64,000 bases of DNA from assembly GCA_963693365.1 (NCBI GenBank), contig CAVNZM010000012.1, forward strand, positions 8,866,001 through 8,930,000. Reading direction: 5' to 3'. Of the stretch, positions 1 through 11,849 are shown in pieces. The notes under the pieces are model-generated. The model did not search any database and was not told the origin of the DNA. It saw only the letters and a program-made list of their open reading frames with translations. The translations under genes were made by a program, and so were the position numbers. How positions within the stretch are numbered: the stretch's first letter is position 1; each line of letters starts with the position of its first letter. The DNA is from Amoebidium appalachense (lineage: Eukaryota; Ichthyosporea).

Positions 1-65
1 TCATATAGCGACCAATAGATCTCCACCATCACCCTTGTCCCGTGACTGACTGTGTGCACACGCAG

Positions 66-2007
66 ATGCCCCCCTCGTCCGCCTTCCCAACGAGCTTCTC
101 TTCCAGATTATTCGCCATCTGCCCCTTGCCAGCCGCCTGTCGTTTTCCCTCGTGTGCCGTCGATGCTGCGCCCTGGCACGGTTCCCCCAGGCAGGCCTAA
201 TCACAATATCCGCTTTTGTTGTCAAAACGGGGCGTCAAGGAACGGACAGATTTGTGGTGTGTGATTTGGACGAGATAAAACCGTGGCATGCGGCAATCGG
301 AACAGTCAGATTGGAGCCACATAGAGACTGGCCTTGGGAAATTGACGAACAGCGAAACCGTGCATACCGCTTTTGCCGTGAAATCGCCAACCTCACTAAC
401 GTGGAAAAGGTGAAAGTCTTGCACGGGGGTGTGTTGCGGCTGGGGGGTTTGTTGCGGAACTTCGATGAGGTAATTTTCGACTCTCTTGTGGATGTGGCGC
501 TCCGGTTGGTCGGGGGTAGCCTAAAATCTGTTGTTTTTGGCAGGAGTTGTTACATTCGAAGGGATATACCAGAGGAATTTCTCCGGGCGGTTTGGAACCG
601 ATGTCCCGTTTTGGAAAGTCTGTGTGTGCATAGTCGCTCCCTTTCGTTCCTGGACGGTTTGAGCCAGTCGTCGATCGTGCAGAGAAAATTAGAGTTAAAG
701 AAACTCAAGCTAGTATTGCACGATAATGATTTAAGCTTAATGCCCGCCATACCTCGGATGTTCCCAAATATGGAAGAAATCGTGATCGACATTGAAGACA
801 TTAAAGATTTACACCCCAATGAGAAGCTCGATTTTCGCCGCACTGGGGGTGTGTGAAAACCTGAAACGGTTGTCGATTTCCTCATATTTCGGGCGGAATC
901 GCGTAGTTGTGCCGTTCCTTCCCAATTTGGAAGCGCTCGAAGTTCAGCTAAGTGGTCCGTTGGACCTATCAGCGATCAGACCATGCAAGAATTTGCGCAA
1001 AATCGCCATCCATTGCAACAGTATCCACGGAATGTTCCATCTGGAAACAAATCGATTGGAGTCGTATTCCGGGTATTTTGAAGCCCCCCAGTCCCAGGAC
1101 ACGGAGCCTCGCGAAACACCACCTTCATTCTTGGGTCAATCCGCCAAAACGTTGAGAGAACTCACCCTTCGCATCGTTGCATTTTCCACTGGATGGCTAG
1201 CCCAGTTTTCCGCCCTCACGTCACTTTCCATTACGAACTGTGTTGTTTCGGTCGATGAGGGGGCACCAGGGACCGATGGTGCAATCGTATTGGATTGCAT
1301 GCCGTTGCTAAGGGAGCTAACCATCTTTTACGGTAATATTGCGCACATTTCAGCGACGTCCACACAACGCCACCTGCAGATTGTTAAGGTCGAAAGTTGC
1401 AAGTCTTTGCACGATATCGGAGGAATCTCGAAATGCAACAGGTTCCATGACGTCACTTTTTCACGCTGTCCCAAACTCAACGCCTCAACCGTCCAATTGC
1501 CGCCTTCCATTGGCAGGCTTTCGCTAGAAAATGTTTCCGGGGACACGCTGTTTGCAATCAACCACCCCAACCTGCGGTCGTTAACGATTCGCAGTTTAAA
1601 CGACCTCACCAAATTTGGCAATGTGCGCATGCACGCACCAATGCTAGCAGTGCTTGAGGTACACAGTTGCCCCAATTTGGCCGACATCAGTGCACTAGAG
1701 GGCGCCACAGCAATCAGATAATCATTTGCCCCAATCTGACCGACATCAGTGCACTAGCGGGCGCCACAGCACTCAAAACACTCAGAATGGCAAATTTGTA
1801 TTCGCTACGCAGCCTCGAGTCTTTAAGGGGCCACCCAAACCTCACTGTGTAGTGGTGAGTTGTTCAAATATGGACCTTACCGCCCTTGCAACCTGCCCCA
1901 ACATCACACCCGAGTCTGTGTGTCCTTTTGGATACTTCGCATCAAGCGAGGAAAAGAAAAGGGTGGAAGAGCTGCAAGATGCAATGCAGAGACGGGCCCT
2001 TGGATAG
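66..2007 (+). pseudogene. F-box / leucine-rich-repeat protein gene, frame broken three times
   Basis: An F-box adaptor that would recruit substrates to an SCF ubiquitin ligase through its LRRs. The F-box reads LPNELLFQIIRHLPLASRLS (from about 83) followed by LVCRRCCALA. LRR segments follow, such as LGVCENLKRLSIS, CPNLADISALEGATAIR and CPNLTDISALAGATALKTL. The reading frame changes near the TTTT at about 834, again at about 1715 between two copies of a 59-bp LRR duplication, and again near 1850. It ends in a charged tail ending RRALG and a stop at 2005-2007. No ATG lies in the F-box frame. A plausible 3' splice site (AG at 64-65) precedes it, so the start may lie left of the window. Three single-base breaks suggest a decaying copy. 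Assembly indels or unrecognised introns are alternatives. F-box/LRR identity is confident; the status of the gene is not. Confidence 0.72.
1669..1785 (+). repeat. 59-bp tandem LRR duplication
   Basis: Two near-identical copies of an LRR segment start at 1669 and 1728 (GCCCCAATYTGRCCGACATC is common to both). The 59-nt spacing is one base short of 20 codons, and it coincides with the second frame break of the F-box/LRR gene. Confidence 0.8.
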
Positions 2008-2018
2008 CCAAGGGTATG

Positions 2019-2114
2019 GATTCCAACCCCCCCCCCCCCCCCCCCCTCCTTCCCTCCCTTCCCATCTCGAACAACGCATGCACTTTCACATTCACACGCA
2101 CACGCACGCGCTCG

Positions 2115-2159
<45 letters not shown>

Positions 2160-2272
2160 GCGCACGCACACACACACACATGCACACTCACAGGCACACA
2201 CAAGCACGCACATGCAGGCACACATCAAACACATCCCTCCCCATCCCCCCCCCCCCCCCCCCCCCCTCCTCC

Positions 2273-2313
<41 letters not shown>

Positions 2314-2816
2314 CCCCGAAATGCACAGTGTCACGAACACTTCAAAAGCATCTCTCCGTCCATTTGATTGGTTAAGGTCACGTGTGTGCGCGCAACACAA
2401 AGCATGTGCTTAGACCGCACTTTTAAGCTCCACAAACCCGTGTCCATTGCCCCGTTCTATTTATAGCACGTGCAGGCATATGAAAGCACATGCGTACGTT
2501 CACACCCACTCAGGCATGCCACTGCCCTTTGTCCCCTCTGATTTGAGACCTACCCCCCCCCCCCTTCTCCCGCCTCCCTCCCCCCCCCCCCCCCCCCCCC
2601 GTCCCCACCTTCCAAATTACCAAGAAACATAAGCACTCAAACTCCCATGACCATGTCATGCACATAATCGTTCAGAGTCACACACGCGTGCACACACCCA
2701 CCCACATACACACGTTCAGGTCCCCCCCCTCCCCCTCCCCCCCCCCCTCCGTTTCTCTCTTTACAATTCACACACACACACTCACACACACACTCGCACA
2801 CATACACACACTCTCT

Positions 2817-2872
<56 letters not shown>

Positions 2873-2894
2873 TCTCTCTCTCTCTCTCCCTCTC

Positions 2895-2946
<52 letters not shown>

Positions 2947-3383
2947 CCCCCCCCCCCTCTCCCCCTCTCCCTCTCTCGCTCGCTCGCTCTCTCTCTTTCC
3001 CTCTCCCTCCCTCCCTCCCTCCCTCTCTCTCTCCCTCCCTCCCTCCCTCCCCCCCCCTCCCGTCCCCCCCTCCCTCCCTCCCCCCCTCCTCCCCCCTCCC
3101 CCCCCTCTCCTCTCTCGCTCTCTCGCCCCCCCCCCCCCCTCCCCCTCTCCCCCTCCCTCTCTCTCTCTCTCTCTCTGTGTGTGTCTCGCTCTGGCTCACT
3201 CGCTCAGTTACTTGCACATTTACCCACCCACACACCGATACTGACCCTCCCACTCACCCATCCACTCCACCCAACCCACAGACACAGCCCCCAACCCCAC
3301 GTGTGTGTGGGCTGTCGATGCTGTGGTGACCGAATTTGGGCTCCAACACGGTGGCGGATTGGAGTGGGTGGAGCGTGACGTTT

Positions 3384-3447
<64 letters not shown>

Positions 3448-3520
3448 CGCGCGCGTGCGCGCACGCGCGTGCGTGCGTGTGTGCGTGTGTGCAGATAGAT
3501 CGATAGGTTAGGGCCCTGGG
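2019..3520. repeat. Low-complexity block: poly-C, (CA/CG)n, (CT)n, (GT)n
   Basis: C runs lie at about 2029-2046, 2247-2310 and 2581-2600. Alternating CA/CG tracts lie at 2095-2190. A long (CT)n stretch covers 2820-2942, then C/T-rich sequence to 3175, and (GT)n passing into (GC)n at 3387-3490. No gene can be supported here; the long open frames translate only the repeats. Confidence 0.9.
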
Positions 3521-4211
3521 GATTTTTTTTATAAAACCTTTTTTTGTTGAGCACCAAAACCTCTCACCCAAATATCCATATTTGGCTAATCTGTCAGATC
3601 GCGCACAAATTATTTGCTAATGCATTTTTGTCATCTTGTAATTCAAGAGTCATGTGGTATATCTTAGCGTTTTCTTCTTTATTGGCATTTCTCTTTTTGA
3701 ATGATACAATTTTCTTGCGGATTGTAATACATACCATAGAATCTATCTGTGAGTTTTCTTGCCTTGTCGTAGACTTAATCTCTGACTTTTCTTTTCGCTC
3801 TCATCTTGAAGTTTATGTGACATTTTACTCATCTTGGATGTTATCAGACTATCGAATTCATAAAATGTGTGTTGTAGTTCCAACCCCCTCCCCCCCCTTT
3901 CCCCGTTTCTTTTTTTTTTTTTTTTTGCCGTGGTTGTGGTGTGGGCATGTATAAGCAAATTTTGAAATCTTCGCAGTTATGATGCCAGCATGTATGTTGT
4001 TGTTGCCATCTGACTGTGTGCGTTCGTGCCTGTGTGAGAGCTTTGTCATGTTCATGTATATACGGTTGGTGGTGATTGGCCCTTACATGTTGCAACATGT
4101 GTGCCACTATGCCCAGGTGGCAAGGCACCACCAAATGCAATCCTAAGAAAGTCGGTTTGGGCATTATATCGAGAGCATGAAGTATGTCATTTGTGTATAC
4201 AAATCCCCCCC

Positions 4212-4242
<31 letters not shown>

Positions 4243-4322
4243 AAAAAAAGTTAATACACACACATTGTCGGACACCTTGACACCACCCGCAGGGCTTCTT
4301 TTTTTTGGCGTGCATGCGCGCA

Positions 4323-4362
<40 letters not shown>

Positions 4363-4520
4363 GTGGTGGTGCTGGTGCTGGTGCTGGTGCTGGGGTGGGA
4401 ACGGGGAGAGCGGGAGGGGGGGAGGAAGGAAAGGTAGCGAGGGAGAGGTCTGAAGGGTTAGGGGAAAGAGGTGAAAAGAAGGCATGGCATTGTATTTGGT
4501 TAGTGATGGGGATGAACGAG
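3520..4520. other. Unassigned spacer with a C-run/A-run composite and a (TGCG)n array
   Basis: 3540-3890 is AT-rich unique sequence with no recognisable domain on either strand. A C-run followed directly by an A-run occupies 4205-4249. A TGCG tetranucleotide array occupies about 4318-4362, followed by GGTGCT repeats. Confidence 0.6.
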
Positions 4521-4524
4521 GTGG

Positions 4525-4735
4525 TTGAACGGGTCATACTGTGAAAATATGTTGCGGGGAATTATGGGTGACCAAAGCAATAAGCCTACCAAGGCAGGCC
4601 GAGGTGAGGAAGTGCAGCCAGCGGGCTGCATTTGGCATGGGTACCGGTGGTCACCCAAATAAGCAAGTTGTAGCCCTACTGTGGTAATATCACTCATTTC
4701 CGAAGTATGATTGTGGGATAATTTGAAATGCAAAA
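4525..4735 (+). repeat. GGTGACC element, copy a
   Basis: Starts with TTGAACGGGTCA and has ATTATGGGTGACC at 4561-4573. The inverted counterpart GGTCACCCAAAT is at 4649-4660, followed by GCAAGTTGTAGCCCTACTGTGG and GATTGTGGGA. Closely matches the copy at 10030-10265. Confidence 0.75.
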
Positions 4736-4777
4736 GAAAAGAAAACTGGGCAAGTCCGAGCATGACTGTTTGCTTTT

Positions 4778-4790
4778 TTTCCCTTTTTTT

Positions 4791-4823
<33 letters not shown>

Positions 4824-5060
4824 GGGAGGGAGGGCGAGGTAGGGTGGGTGGGTGGGGGGGAGGGGGAGGGGGAGGGGAGGCAGGGTGCCGGGTTTCGAAA
4901 CACAAGAGGATCCTGTCGAGTCAGCACACAGGAATGATGAAAACAGAAATAAAACTTAATGATAGGCGATGAAGGCCTTGTGGTCCCTGGAACAACAATG
5001 GGAAAGGCAGGAGTGAGAGAGGGGGGCGGGGGGAGGCGGACGGGGGGGGGGGAGGGGGGA

Positions 5061-5097
<37 letters not shown>

Positions 5098-5928
5098 GAC
5101 ATGTATGCAGCAGCTGTGATGGGTCATATAAGTTTATGAAAGTTCCGTGTGCGCACAGTGAGTGCGTGTGCGTGCGTGTGTGTGGAGTCTATATCCGTAT
5201 GTGCGTGTGTGTGTGTGGGTTGGTGGGTGGTGGTGGTGGTGGAGGGGAAGGAGGGGGGACTGCTCCGTGCCACATAGGGGGAGTGCGACTGTGTGTGTGT
5301 GAAGGCTTTGTGTGTGTGCATTATCATTCGGTCCCTGTGTGTCTGTGTGTGAGCATGCGCGTGAGTGTGTGTGGATGGCATGTTTGACAAGGTGTGTGTG
5401 CGTGTGTGTGTGTCTGTTAGTGTGTGTGTGTGTGTGTGCAGGTGTGTTTGCATGTGTGACCGTGTGTGTGCTTCTGTGTGTACGTGTGGGCATTTTGTGT
5501 CTGTTTGTTACGCTCTCTCACGCGTGTGTATGTGTGCGCGCTTGTTGTATGTCCCACCAATCCAAGGGCGGACTGGGGAGGGGGGAAGGGGGAGGGGGGG
5601 GGGGGGGGGGTAGGAGGAGGGCAGGGAGAGGAAGGGGGAGGTGGCATAATGATTATACGCATGTTAGCCACGCATATGCTGCTCCTTGATCCACAGTCAA
5701 CCAAAACAATACACTGTGGCAAAACAGTTTACAGGCATTATTCTTGTCCTGTTAATGTTTCCTTTCCTTTGGCCCTATGAAATATGCAGTGCCACCGGGT
5801 ACTTCAGATTAGATAGGCAATTTGAGCCAAATAAAAAATAAAAAATTATCATATGCCTCTTCCCTTATGAGCAAGAATTTGAAGAGGAGAGGGGGGGGGG
5901 GGGGGGGGGGGGGGGAAGGGGGGGGGAA

Positions 5929-5960
<32 letters not shown>
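4778..5960. repeat. Poly-G and GT-rich block
   Basis: A T-run passes into a G-run at 4778-4822. Further G runs lie at 5041-5096, 5596-5612 and 5890-5966. GT-rich sequence with a GTGTG core fills 5150-5540. No gene supported. Confidence 0.85.
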
Positions 5961-5966
<6 letters not shown>

Positions 5967-6024
5967 CTAATGGTTGTGTACTGCACGGTAGGCAGCCTTG
6001 GGTCTGGCATGTATCATTTTTGGG

Positions 6025-6245
6025 ATGGTTTATGAAACGGTGGGATAGAGGGACACATTATGGCGGGTTGAAAGTGTTTTCGAATTCAGCAGGGATTTAT
6101 GGGTGGCCCTCTCAGCCTTCAGGCAAAGTACACACGCTGTAGGCACAGTGATTGGGTGGTCACCCAAGTGCCTCAGTTTGTTGCCTGGCTGTGGTAAATG
6201 CAATGAAAATTCCTCTATGATTGTGGGACAGATTAGGCGACTCAC
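6025..6245 (+). repeat. GGTGACC element, copy b
   Basis: Contains TTTATGGGTGGCC, a central GGGTGGTCACCCAAGTG and a downstream GATTGTGGGACAGATT. Its upstream flank (GGTGGGATAGAGGGACACA) is matched in reverse at about 35105-35135, so it pairs with copy j on the right arm. Confidence 0.72.
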
Positions 6246-6904
6246 CCGTAGAAAGGATGGCCAATGGTGGTCGAGGGGAAGATGGGGAGGTCTTTAAAGG
6301 AGGAATTAGAGGCGGTAATGTTTTCTATGGTGGCCGTAGGTGGGTGAGTGGGTACCCCCCCCCCCCCTTTCCCCTCCTTACCCACCCTCACCCCCCCCCC
6401 CCTCCCCTCCTCCCCCTCCCCGCACAACCCCCCCCCCCCCCCCCCCCAAAAAAGGGAAGACGAGAAAAAGAAAGAGCACGTTTTGTTCTCATGCCCATCA
6501 TTGTACAAGCGAACACATGACCGGCCACGTGCACATCAAATAGATGGACTAAGAAAACCTGTACGGAGGAAAACACAGGTTGCAAGGGCCCTTGAATACG
6601 TTTCTGGGTTGGTCGGATAATTTCATCTGTGTGGCACAGCACCTAAGCTTCCGTGCATATGCACACTTGTTGCTTCTGTGACCCATAGGCCATCAGAATA
6701 TTACAAAACGGGTATGAACAAGAGCATCACATGAAAGATTTCTTTTCAAAACGATCACTCAAAGCTAAACCAGTAAAAGCACGATTCCGAGCGGCCGGGG
6801 ACATAGACGAGGCTCAAGCTCACGGTTACAACAGCCGTAAAGCTGCATGAATGTTTGTTGGGATGGTTGGGGGCCGGTGGGTTTTAAGGACACACATGCT
6901 CCAT

Positions 6905-7150
6905 TTGGTGCAGTGGTGACAGTTTGTATTCAGCAGAAATTTATAGGTGACCATCTCGCGAATACAGCCACATTGGTTTTGCGGCATATGACATCCATTT
7001 ACAAATGGAAGCGAATTTGTGGTTTGTGCCGGGCTGTAGCCAGCAGCAGGCATCAGGTGTGGGTGGCCACCCAAATAATGCAAGTAGTAGCCCGGCTGTA
7101 GTCGAGTATATCGTTTCTTGGCTTTGATTGTGGGACAAATTGGCACGATC
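6905..7150 (+). repeat. GGTGACC element, copy c
   Basis: Has CAGCAGAAATTTATAGGTGACC, then GGGTGGCCACCCAAATAATG, GCAAGTAGTAGCCCGGCTGT and GATTGTGGGACAAATTGG. Paralogous to 10690-10935 and, inverted, to 33720-33965. Confidence 0.78.
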
Positions 7151-8059
7151 ACAAAGAAAAAGTGCCTCAGGAAAGATCAGACATTACCGAAAAGTATTAC
7201 ATATTCAGCAAGTTGAGAAAGCACGGAAAACACGTTAATTCGGAATTTAGTATTGCATATGCGAAACTTTGTATTTTAGTATGTAGTCCATATGTGAAAC
7301 AGATCAATAGTCACAGCGTAATATTATAATTCCAAATATCATGATTAGATATCCAAAGAAGTGCCATTAGTGCACGGTATACGGAATAATTAATGAGTAC
7401 TGTCTGGTACGTATTAGAACGGGCCCTCGGGGGTGCTCAGGAGGGGTGGGCAGGAAAGAGAGCCAATGCGTGGGGGATGGGGGGGAGGAGGGGGGAGGAG
7501 GGAGGGGGGAAGGGGGGAAGGGGATGGAGGTGGGTGCTGGATCGGGGGGGGGGGGGAGGGGGGGGGGGGGGGGGGGGAGGAAGGGGGGGGGGGGAGGGGG
7601 GGGGGGGGGGGGGGGGGAGAGAGAGAGAGAAATCATGTGAAATTACAAGAGGTTCTGTGCCGATGGATGTGTGGTGCAACGGGTGGTGTTGGTTGGTGGA
7701 GGGGAAGATGGGGAGGCGGGGACGGGAGCGGAAGTTCGCAGTACATAGTGGTTGAACTGCTTAAACCTTGTGTCGTGGCACCAGTGGTGCTGGTGGTGCA
7801 CAGGGTTCGAAAAGTGGAGTCAAGGGTGGGTTTGGGGTGGGGTGGTGTGTGTGTGTTGTCTGGCGGGGTGGGGTGGGGCGGAGGGAGGGTGGGTGAGGGG
7901 AGGGGGGGGGGGGGAGGGGGGAGGGGGGGCTTAATCTGACGAATTACATGGTTCAGCGGGCTGGGCTGGAGGGGGGGGGGGGGGGGGAGGGGGGACAAAG
8001 GGGGTGGGGGGGGGGGGGGGGGGGGCGGCGGGGAGGGGGGAGGGGAGGGGGGCATATCG

Positions 8060-8300
8060 ATATTTGACAAATTTCATGTTCAGCAATTTTGAAATGGGTG
8101 ACCTCAGAGACCTTTGGATCTTCTCGCTCGAGAGCTCACTGTCCTTGCAGTGCAGCCACTGTAGCTGCATGTGTGTTTTGGGTCACCCAGCTGGAAGCAG
8201 TGGCATGTGCCGGTGGGGAAAATAACCTATAAGTGGCTGTGATTGTGGGTCGGGTGGTAGACGTCAAATGATGAATCCGATAGAAGGTCTCAGCTGCAGC
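8060..8300 (+). repeat. GGTGACC element, S2 subtype, copy d
   Basis: Contains GGGTCACCCAGCTGG, then GCAGTGGCATGTGCCGGTGG and GATTGTGGGTCGGG. Same order as 11850-12090 and, inverted, 33000-33225 and 37015-37245. Confidence 0.78.
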
Positions 8301-8479
8301 CCCGTCCCCTTGATGCAAACAAACACGTGAACAACCACGTGCACACCAAAGAGATGCAGCAAAGTATAAGTACGTAGAATTCATAAGGAAAACACCGGGG
8401 GCAGGGGGAGGGTGGAGGGGGGCGCGGGGGGGGGGGGGGGGGGGGGGGAGAGAATTCTCTTACCATATACGACGAAAGG

Positions 8480-8590
8480 ACGTTTTGAGACTTGGTGGTT
8501 CTTGATTCAAATTTGAGGTGTTATTTAATCGATAGGCTGATAACGATACTATCAGCTTGTATATCTCTTGATATTCAATTACATATTGAT
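8480..8590 (+). repeat. S3 hairpin block, left copy 1
   Basis: TTGAGACTTGGTGGTTC leads into AGGCTGATAacgatacTATCAGCTT and CTTGATATTCAATT. The GCTGAT/ATCAGC stem is kept in all other copies although the loop differs. Confidence 0.7.
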
Positions 8591-8824
8591 GAACATCACC
8601 TTCACTCATAACATACTTGCATACATTTTCGAATACGACATGCATGGTAGCATGCGACCATATCACACTTTCATATTACAGAGGCAAAGATGATACGCAG
8701 ATACCAACACATCTGAAAAGGGTTTTCGAGCATATGTAGTATCTGAACTTATTAAATATTACTTAGATAATGCAAGTGCACACAGTCTAGATCTGTCTCC
8801 TCCGTGTAGGTGTGTATGTAATGG

Positions 8825-8868
<44 letters not shown>

Positions 8869-8957
8869 ATGTCTGTGGGCGTCTGAATGTCTGTTTTAGG
8901 CATGTATGCGCCTTTACATCTCGGCATCGCGCGAATACTAGTAACATATGTGCTCAT

Positions 8958-8988
<31 letters not shown>

Positions 8989-9025
8989 CCTCCCTTCACG
9001 CATGCATACTTATTGCATTTCATGG

Positions 9026-9182
9026 TCACCGAACCACACTCGCAGCGTCATTTTCGACATTTGCAATGCACCCCCCCTTGTAAGTGCACGTGCCCCCCAG
9101 GAAACTGGACTCGCCACTGGGGTCCAATACGAAATTTTGTCAGATTTTGCTCCCCGTCCATTACGTTCCTGCACACAGTCAT
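9026..9182 (-). pseudogene. Sec14-like terminal exon, frameshifted copy (left unit 1)
   Basis: Clear relative of the intact terminal exon at 13187-13342: it begins MTVCRNVMDGEQNLT after a TGCAG splice acceptor and, one frame over, continues with SSFLGGTCTYKGGCIANVEN and VVR plus TGA. It is 157 nt against 156 nt in the intact copy. One extra A in the AAAATTT tract breaks the frame, and a cysteine of the CTC motif is now tyrosine. Its upstream partner exon (9686-9784) is also shifted. No further 5' exons are present, because the second unit begins directly upstream on the sense strand. Confidence 0.8.
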
Positions 9183-9369
9183 CTGCAAGGGGGGGGGGGG
9201 GTAGGCCTAAGCTGCACATACAAGAGCCACGTAGGTGAGGTGAACAGGTAGTGGCCGGGAGGGTGGAAAGGGGGGGGGGGGGGGGGGGGGGGAATATAGA
9301 AGTCAATGGGGAGGGGAGAGCAGTGGAAGAAGTGAGGTCTATGATCTGTTGAATAGAGTACACGTACGG

Positions 9370-9482
9370 GGTTTTTTTTTCTTTTTTTTGGCGGGTGTGT
9401 GTGTGCGCGTGTGTGTGTCACTGTGTGTGTGTGTGTGCGTGTGTGCGTGTGTGTGTTTGTGCGTGCGTGCGTGCGTGCGTGC

Positions 9483-9564
<82 letters not shown>

Positions 9565-9826
9565 TGATGGTGATGCTGGTGGTGGGAACGGGGAGAGGGG
9601 GTAGGGGGGAGGAAGGGAAGCTAACGAGGGAGGGGGGAGGGGTTGGCTGGGAAAGAAGGGGGGAGGGGGGGTCCTGTGCACACACCTTGTCAACCATCTT
9701 CTGTGAGGCGACCCTCTTGATGATTGCATAGAAGGCGGTGAAAAGAAGGGAGTGTGCACCCACACGGTCTTCTCTACTGGCTAGCTGAGGAGGTGGAGTT
9801 TTGTTTCTGCCCAGGAGAGGAGGGGG

Positions 9827-9873
<47 letters not shown>

Positions 9874-9900
9874 GGGGGGGGGTAAATCCAATATAGGAAC
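9370..9900. repeat. (GT)n array and poly-G runs inside Sec14-like unit 1
   Basis: T-run, then (GT)n with TGCG interruptions (9396-9562); poly-G covers 9820-9882. The same layout recurs at 13405-13710 in unit 2, including the conserved AGTAGAAGTC/CAGTGGAA-type flank. The penultimate Sec14-like exon lies within this block at 9686-9784. Confidence 0.8.
9686..9784 (-). pseudogene. Sec14-like penultimate exon, frameshifted copy (left unit 1)
   Basis: Homologous to the intact exon 13865-13960. VEKTVWVHTP and, in another frame, LLFTAFYAIIKRVASQKMVD are both legible. One base is missing inside the CCCTTCTTTTCACC stretch, and about four bases are added near the acceptor. A GT donor (GACAAG then GTGTGT) remains. 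Together with the terminal exon at 9026-9182 this marks unit 1 as a pseudogene fragment. Confidence 0.78.
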
Positions 9901-10029
9901 GCTCAAAGGGCAATATAGGGAAAGTGAGTATTAAATCATATCCTTTTATGGAACAGAGAGACGTGTGCTATCAGAAACAAAAATACGGGCATTGAGAGGG
10001 CAAAAAGAGGGCATGGTGACTCAATTTTG

Positions 10030-10265
10030 TGATAGGGTTGAACGGGACACGCTGTAAAAGTATTTAGCAGGGAGCTATGGGTGACCAAAGCCATTAGCCC
10101 ACCAAGGCAGACACAGAGGCTAGGGAGTGCAGCCAGCAGCAGGTTGCATTCATCATGAGTGGTTGCTCACTCAAATGATGCAAGTTGTAGCCCTGCTGTG
10201 GTTATATCACTCATTTCCGAAGTATGATTGTGGGACAGTTTGAAATGCAAAAGACCAGAAGACTT
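10030..10265 (+). repeat. GGTGACC element, copy e
   Basis: Closest relative of copy a: TTGAACGGGACACGCTGT, then GCTATGGGTGACCAAAGCC, CAAGTTGTAGCCCTGCTGTGG and CCGAAGTATGATTGTGGGAC. Confidence 0.75.
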
Positions 10266-10430
10266 GGCAAATCGGCATGCCATTAGCCTTACCAGAAAGG
10301 ATGGCGACCTTAGTAGTAATGTTCCGAAAAGTGAAACCACGGTGGGATCTGAAGGTATCGGAAGGAATCTGATTTTTCAGCACGTTGAAAGCAGAAACAA
10401 AGCCCGTCAGAGTGTATTAATTTACACACT

Positions 10431-10436
10431 CCCCCC

Positions 10437-10467
<31 letters not shown>

Positions 10468-10520
10468 AAAAAAAAAAGAAAGAAAGAAAGAAAGAAAGAA
10501 AGAAGGAAAGAAAGAAAAGA
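10431..10520 (+). repeat. C-run / A-run composite followed by (GAAA)n
   Basis: About 26 C followed directly by about 20 A, then GAAA repeats. The following AGCACGTCTTGTTCTCACGC matches the flank of the composite at 6431-6540, so the composite belongs to the duplicated unit. Confidence 0.85.
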
Positions 10521-10689
10521 AGGAGCACGTCTTGTTCTCACGCCCGCCATTATGCAAACAAACACAACCACACACGTAGCGGACAACTTGAGGGTCAGAT
10601 TCACGGTGCACGTGACCTTTGGAGCTGCATGAATAAATTTGTTCGAGTGGTTGGGGACGGTGGGATTTTTAAGGACACAAATACTCAAA

Positions 10690-10935
10690 ATTGGGCGTGG
10701 TGACCTTGTGTATTCAGCAGAAAGTTATGGGTGACCGTCTGACAACCATAGCCACATTGAGTTTGTTGCATGTGCATATGATCTCCATTTACAAATGCAT
10801 GAAACAGGGATGTGCCGGGCTGCAGCGTCAGCAGCAGGCATTGTGTGAGGGTGGTCACCCAAACCATGCAAGTAATCGCCCGACTGTGGTTGAGAAGATA
10901 GTTTCTCAACTTTGATTGTGGGACAATTTGGGTAT
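10690..10935 (+). repeat. GGTGACC element, copy f
   Basis: Paralogue of copy c: TTCAGCAGAAAGTTATGGGT, GTGACCGTCTG, then GGGTGGTCACCCAAACCATG and TTGATTGTGGGACAATTTGG. Confidence 0.78.
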
Positions 10936-11605
10936 TGCCAACGGCCCCCATTCTGCAGGAAAAGTGACTACAGGAATGATCAGACATAACCGAAAAGTTT
11001 ATGCAGCGACTTAGTTGAGAACAGCATGGAAAGACCATGAGGGTGTAATAGTATCTGGAACAGATTATGACATTGTAATAATAGGTACATATTAGTATGT
11101 ATTTCCAAATATCCTGGTTATTGTCATGATCAGATATCCAAAGGATATTAATAGTAAGAATGAATGGGTATGTCACCTGTTAGGACGGGTCCTTGGGGGT
11201 GCTCAGGGGGGATGGGTGGATGGCCGAGCCAATTACGGGAAGGGGAGGGGGGGGGGGGGGGACTGGGGCTTAGAGAAAGGAGCAGAGGGTGGGAGGAGCC
11301 TTTGGGGCGGGCGGGGGGGGGGGGGGGGGGGGGGGATGGGGGGGGGGGGGGGGGAGGGGGGGGGCGGGGATTATGTGACACCTAGCTATTACGCCTCCGA
11401 CGGACCGTGAGGAACATACGAGAAATTCTGTGCTGATGGATGTGCAGTGGACATGGAGGTGTTGGTTGGGAGGTGGAGGGGAAGATGGGGAGGCTGGGAC
11501 GGGGGCGGAGTTGAACTTCGTAGTACATAGTTATTTTTAGAACCTTATGTGGTGATAACGGTGGTGCTGGTGGTGGGGTGGGGTGGTGAGTGAGTGAGTG
11601 AGTGA

Positions 11606-11651
<46 letters not shown>

Positions 11652-11849
11652 TGTGTGTGTGTGGAGTGGGGAAGGAGGGAGGGAGGGGGGGGAGAAAGGG
11701 GTTGATTTGACGGAATACATGTTCAGCAGGGGGGAGGGGGGGGGGGGGGGAGGGGGCAGGAGGCGGGGACCCACTGGCCGAGGGGATGGGGGGGGGGGGG
11801 GGGGGGGGGGGGGAGGGGGGGTGGAGGCGGTGGGGAGAGATGGGCGTAC

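Noticed and set aside
2658-3329. Long open frame of Ser/Leu/Pro residues through (CT)n
   Set aside because: Pure translation of dinucleotide and homopolymer repeats; no start context or domain.
3743-3890. Minus-strand segment ending in a charged tail (KKSQRLSLRQGKKTHR)
   Set aside because: Looks mildly coding but no acceptor or partner exon could be placed, and the rest of the frame is poly-Pro/Gly.
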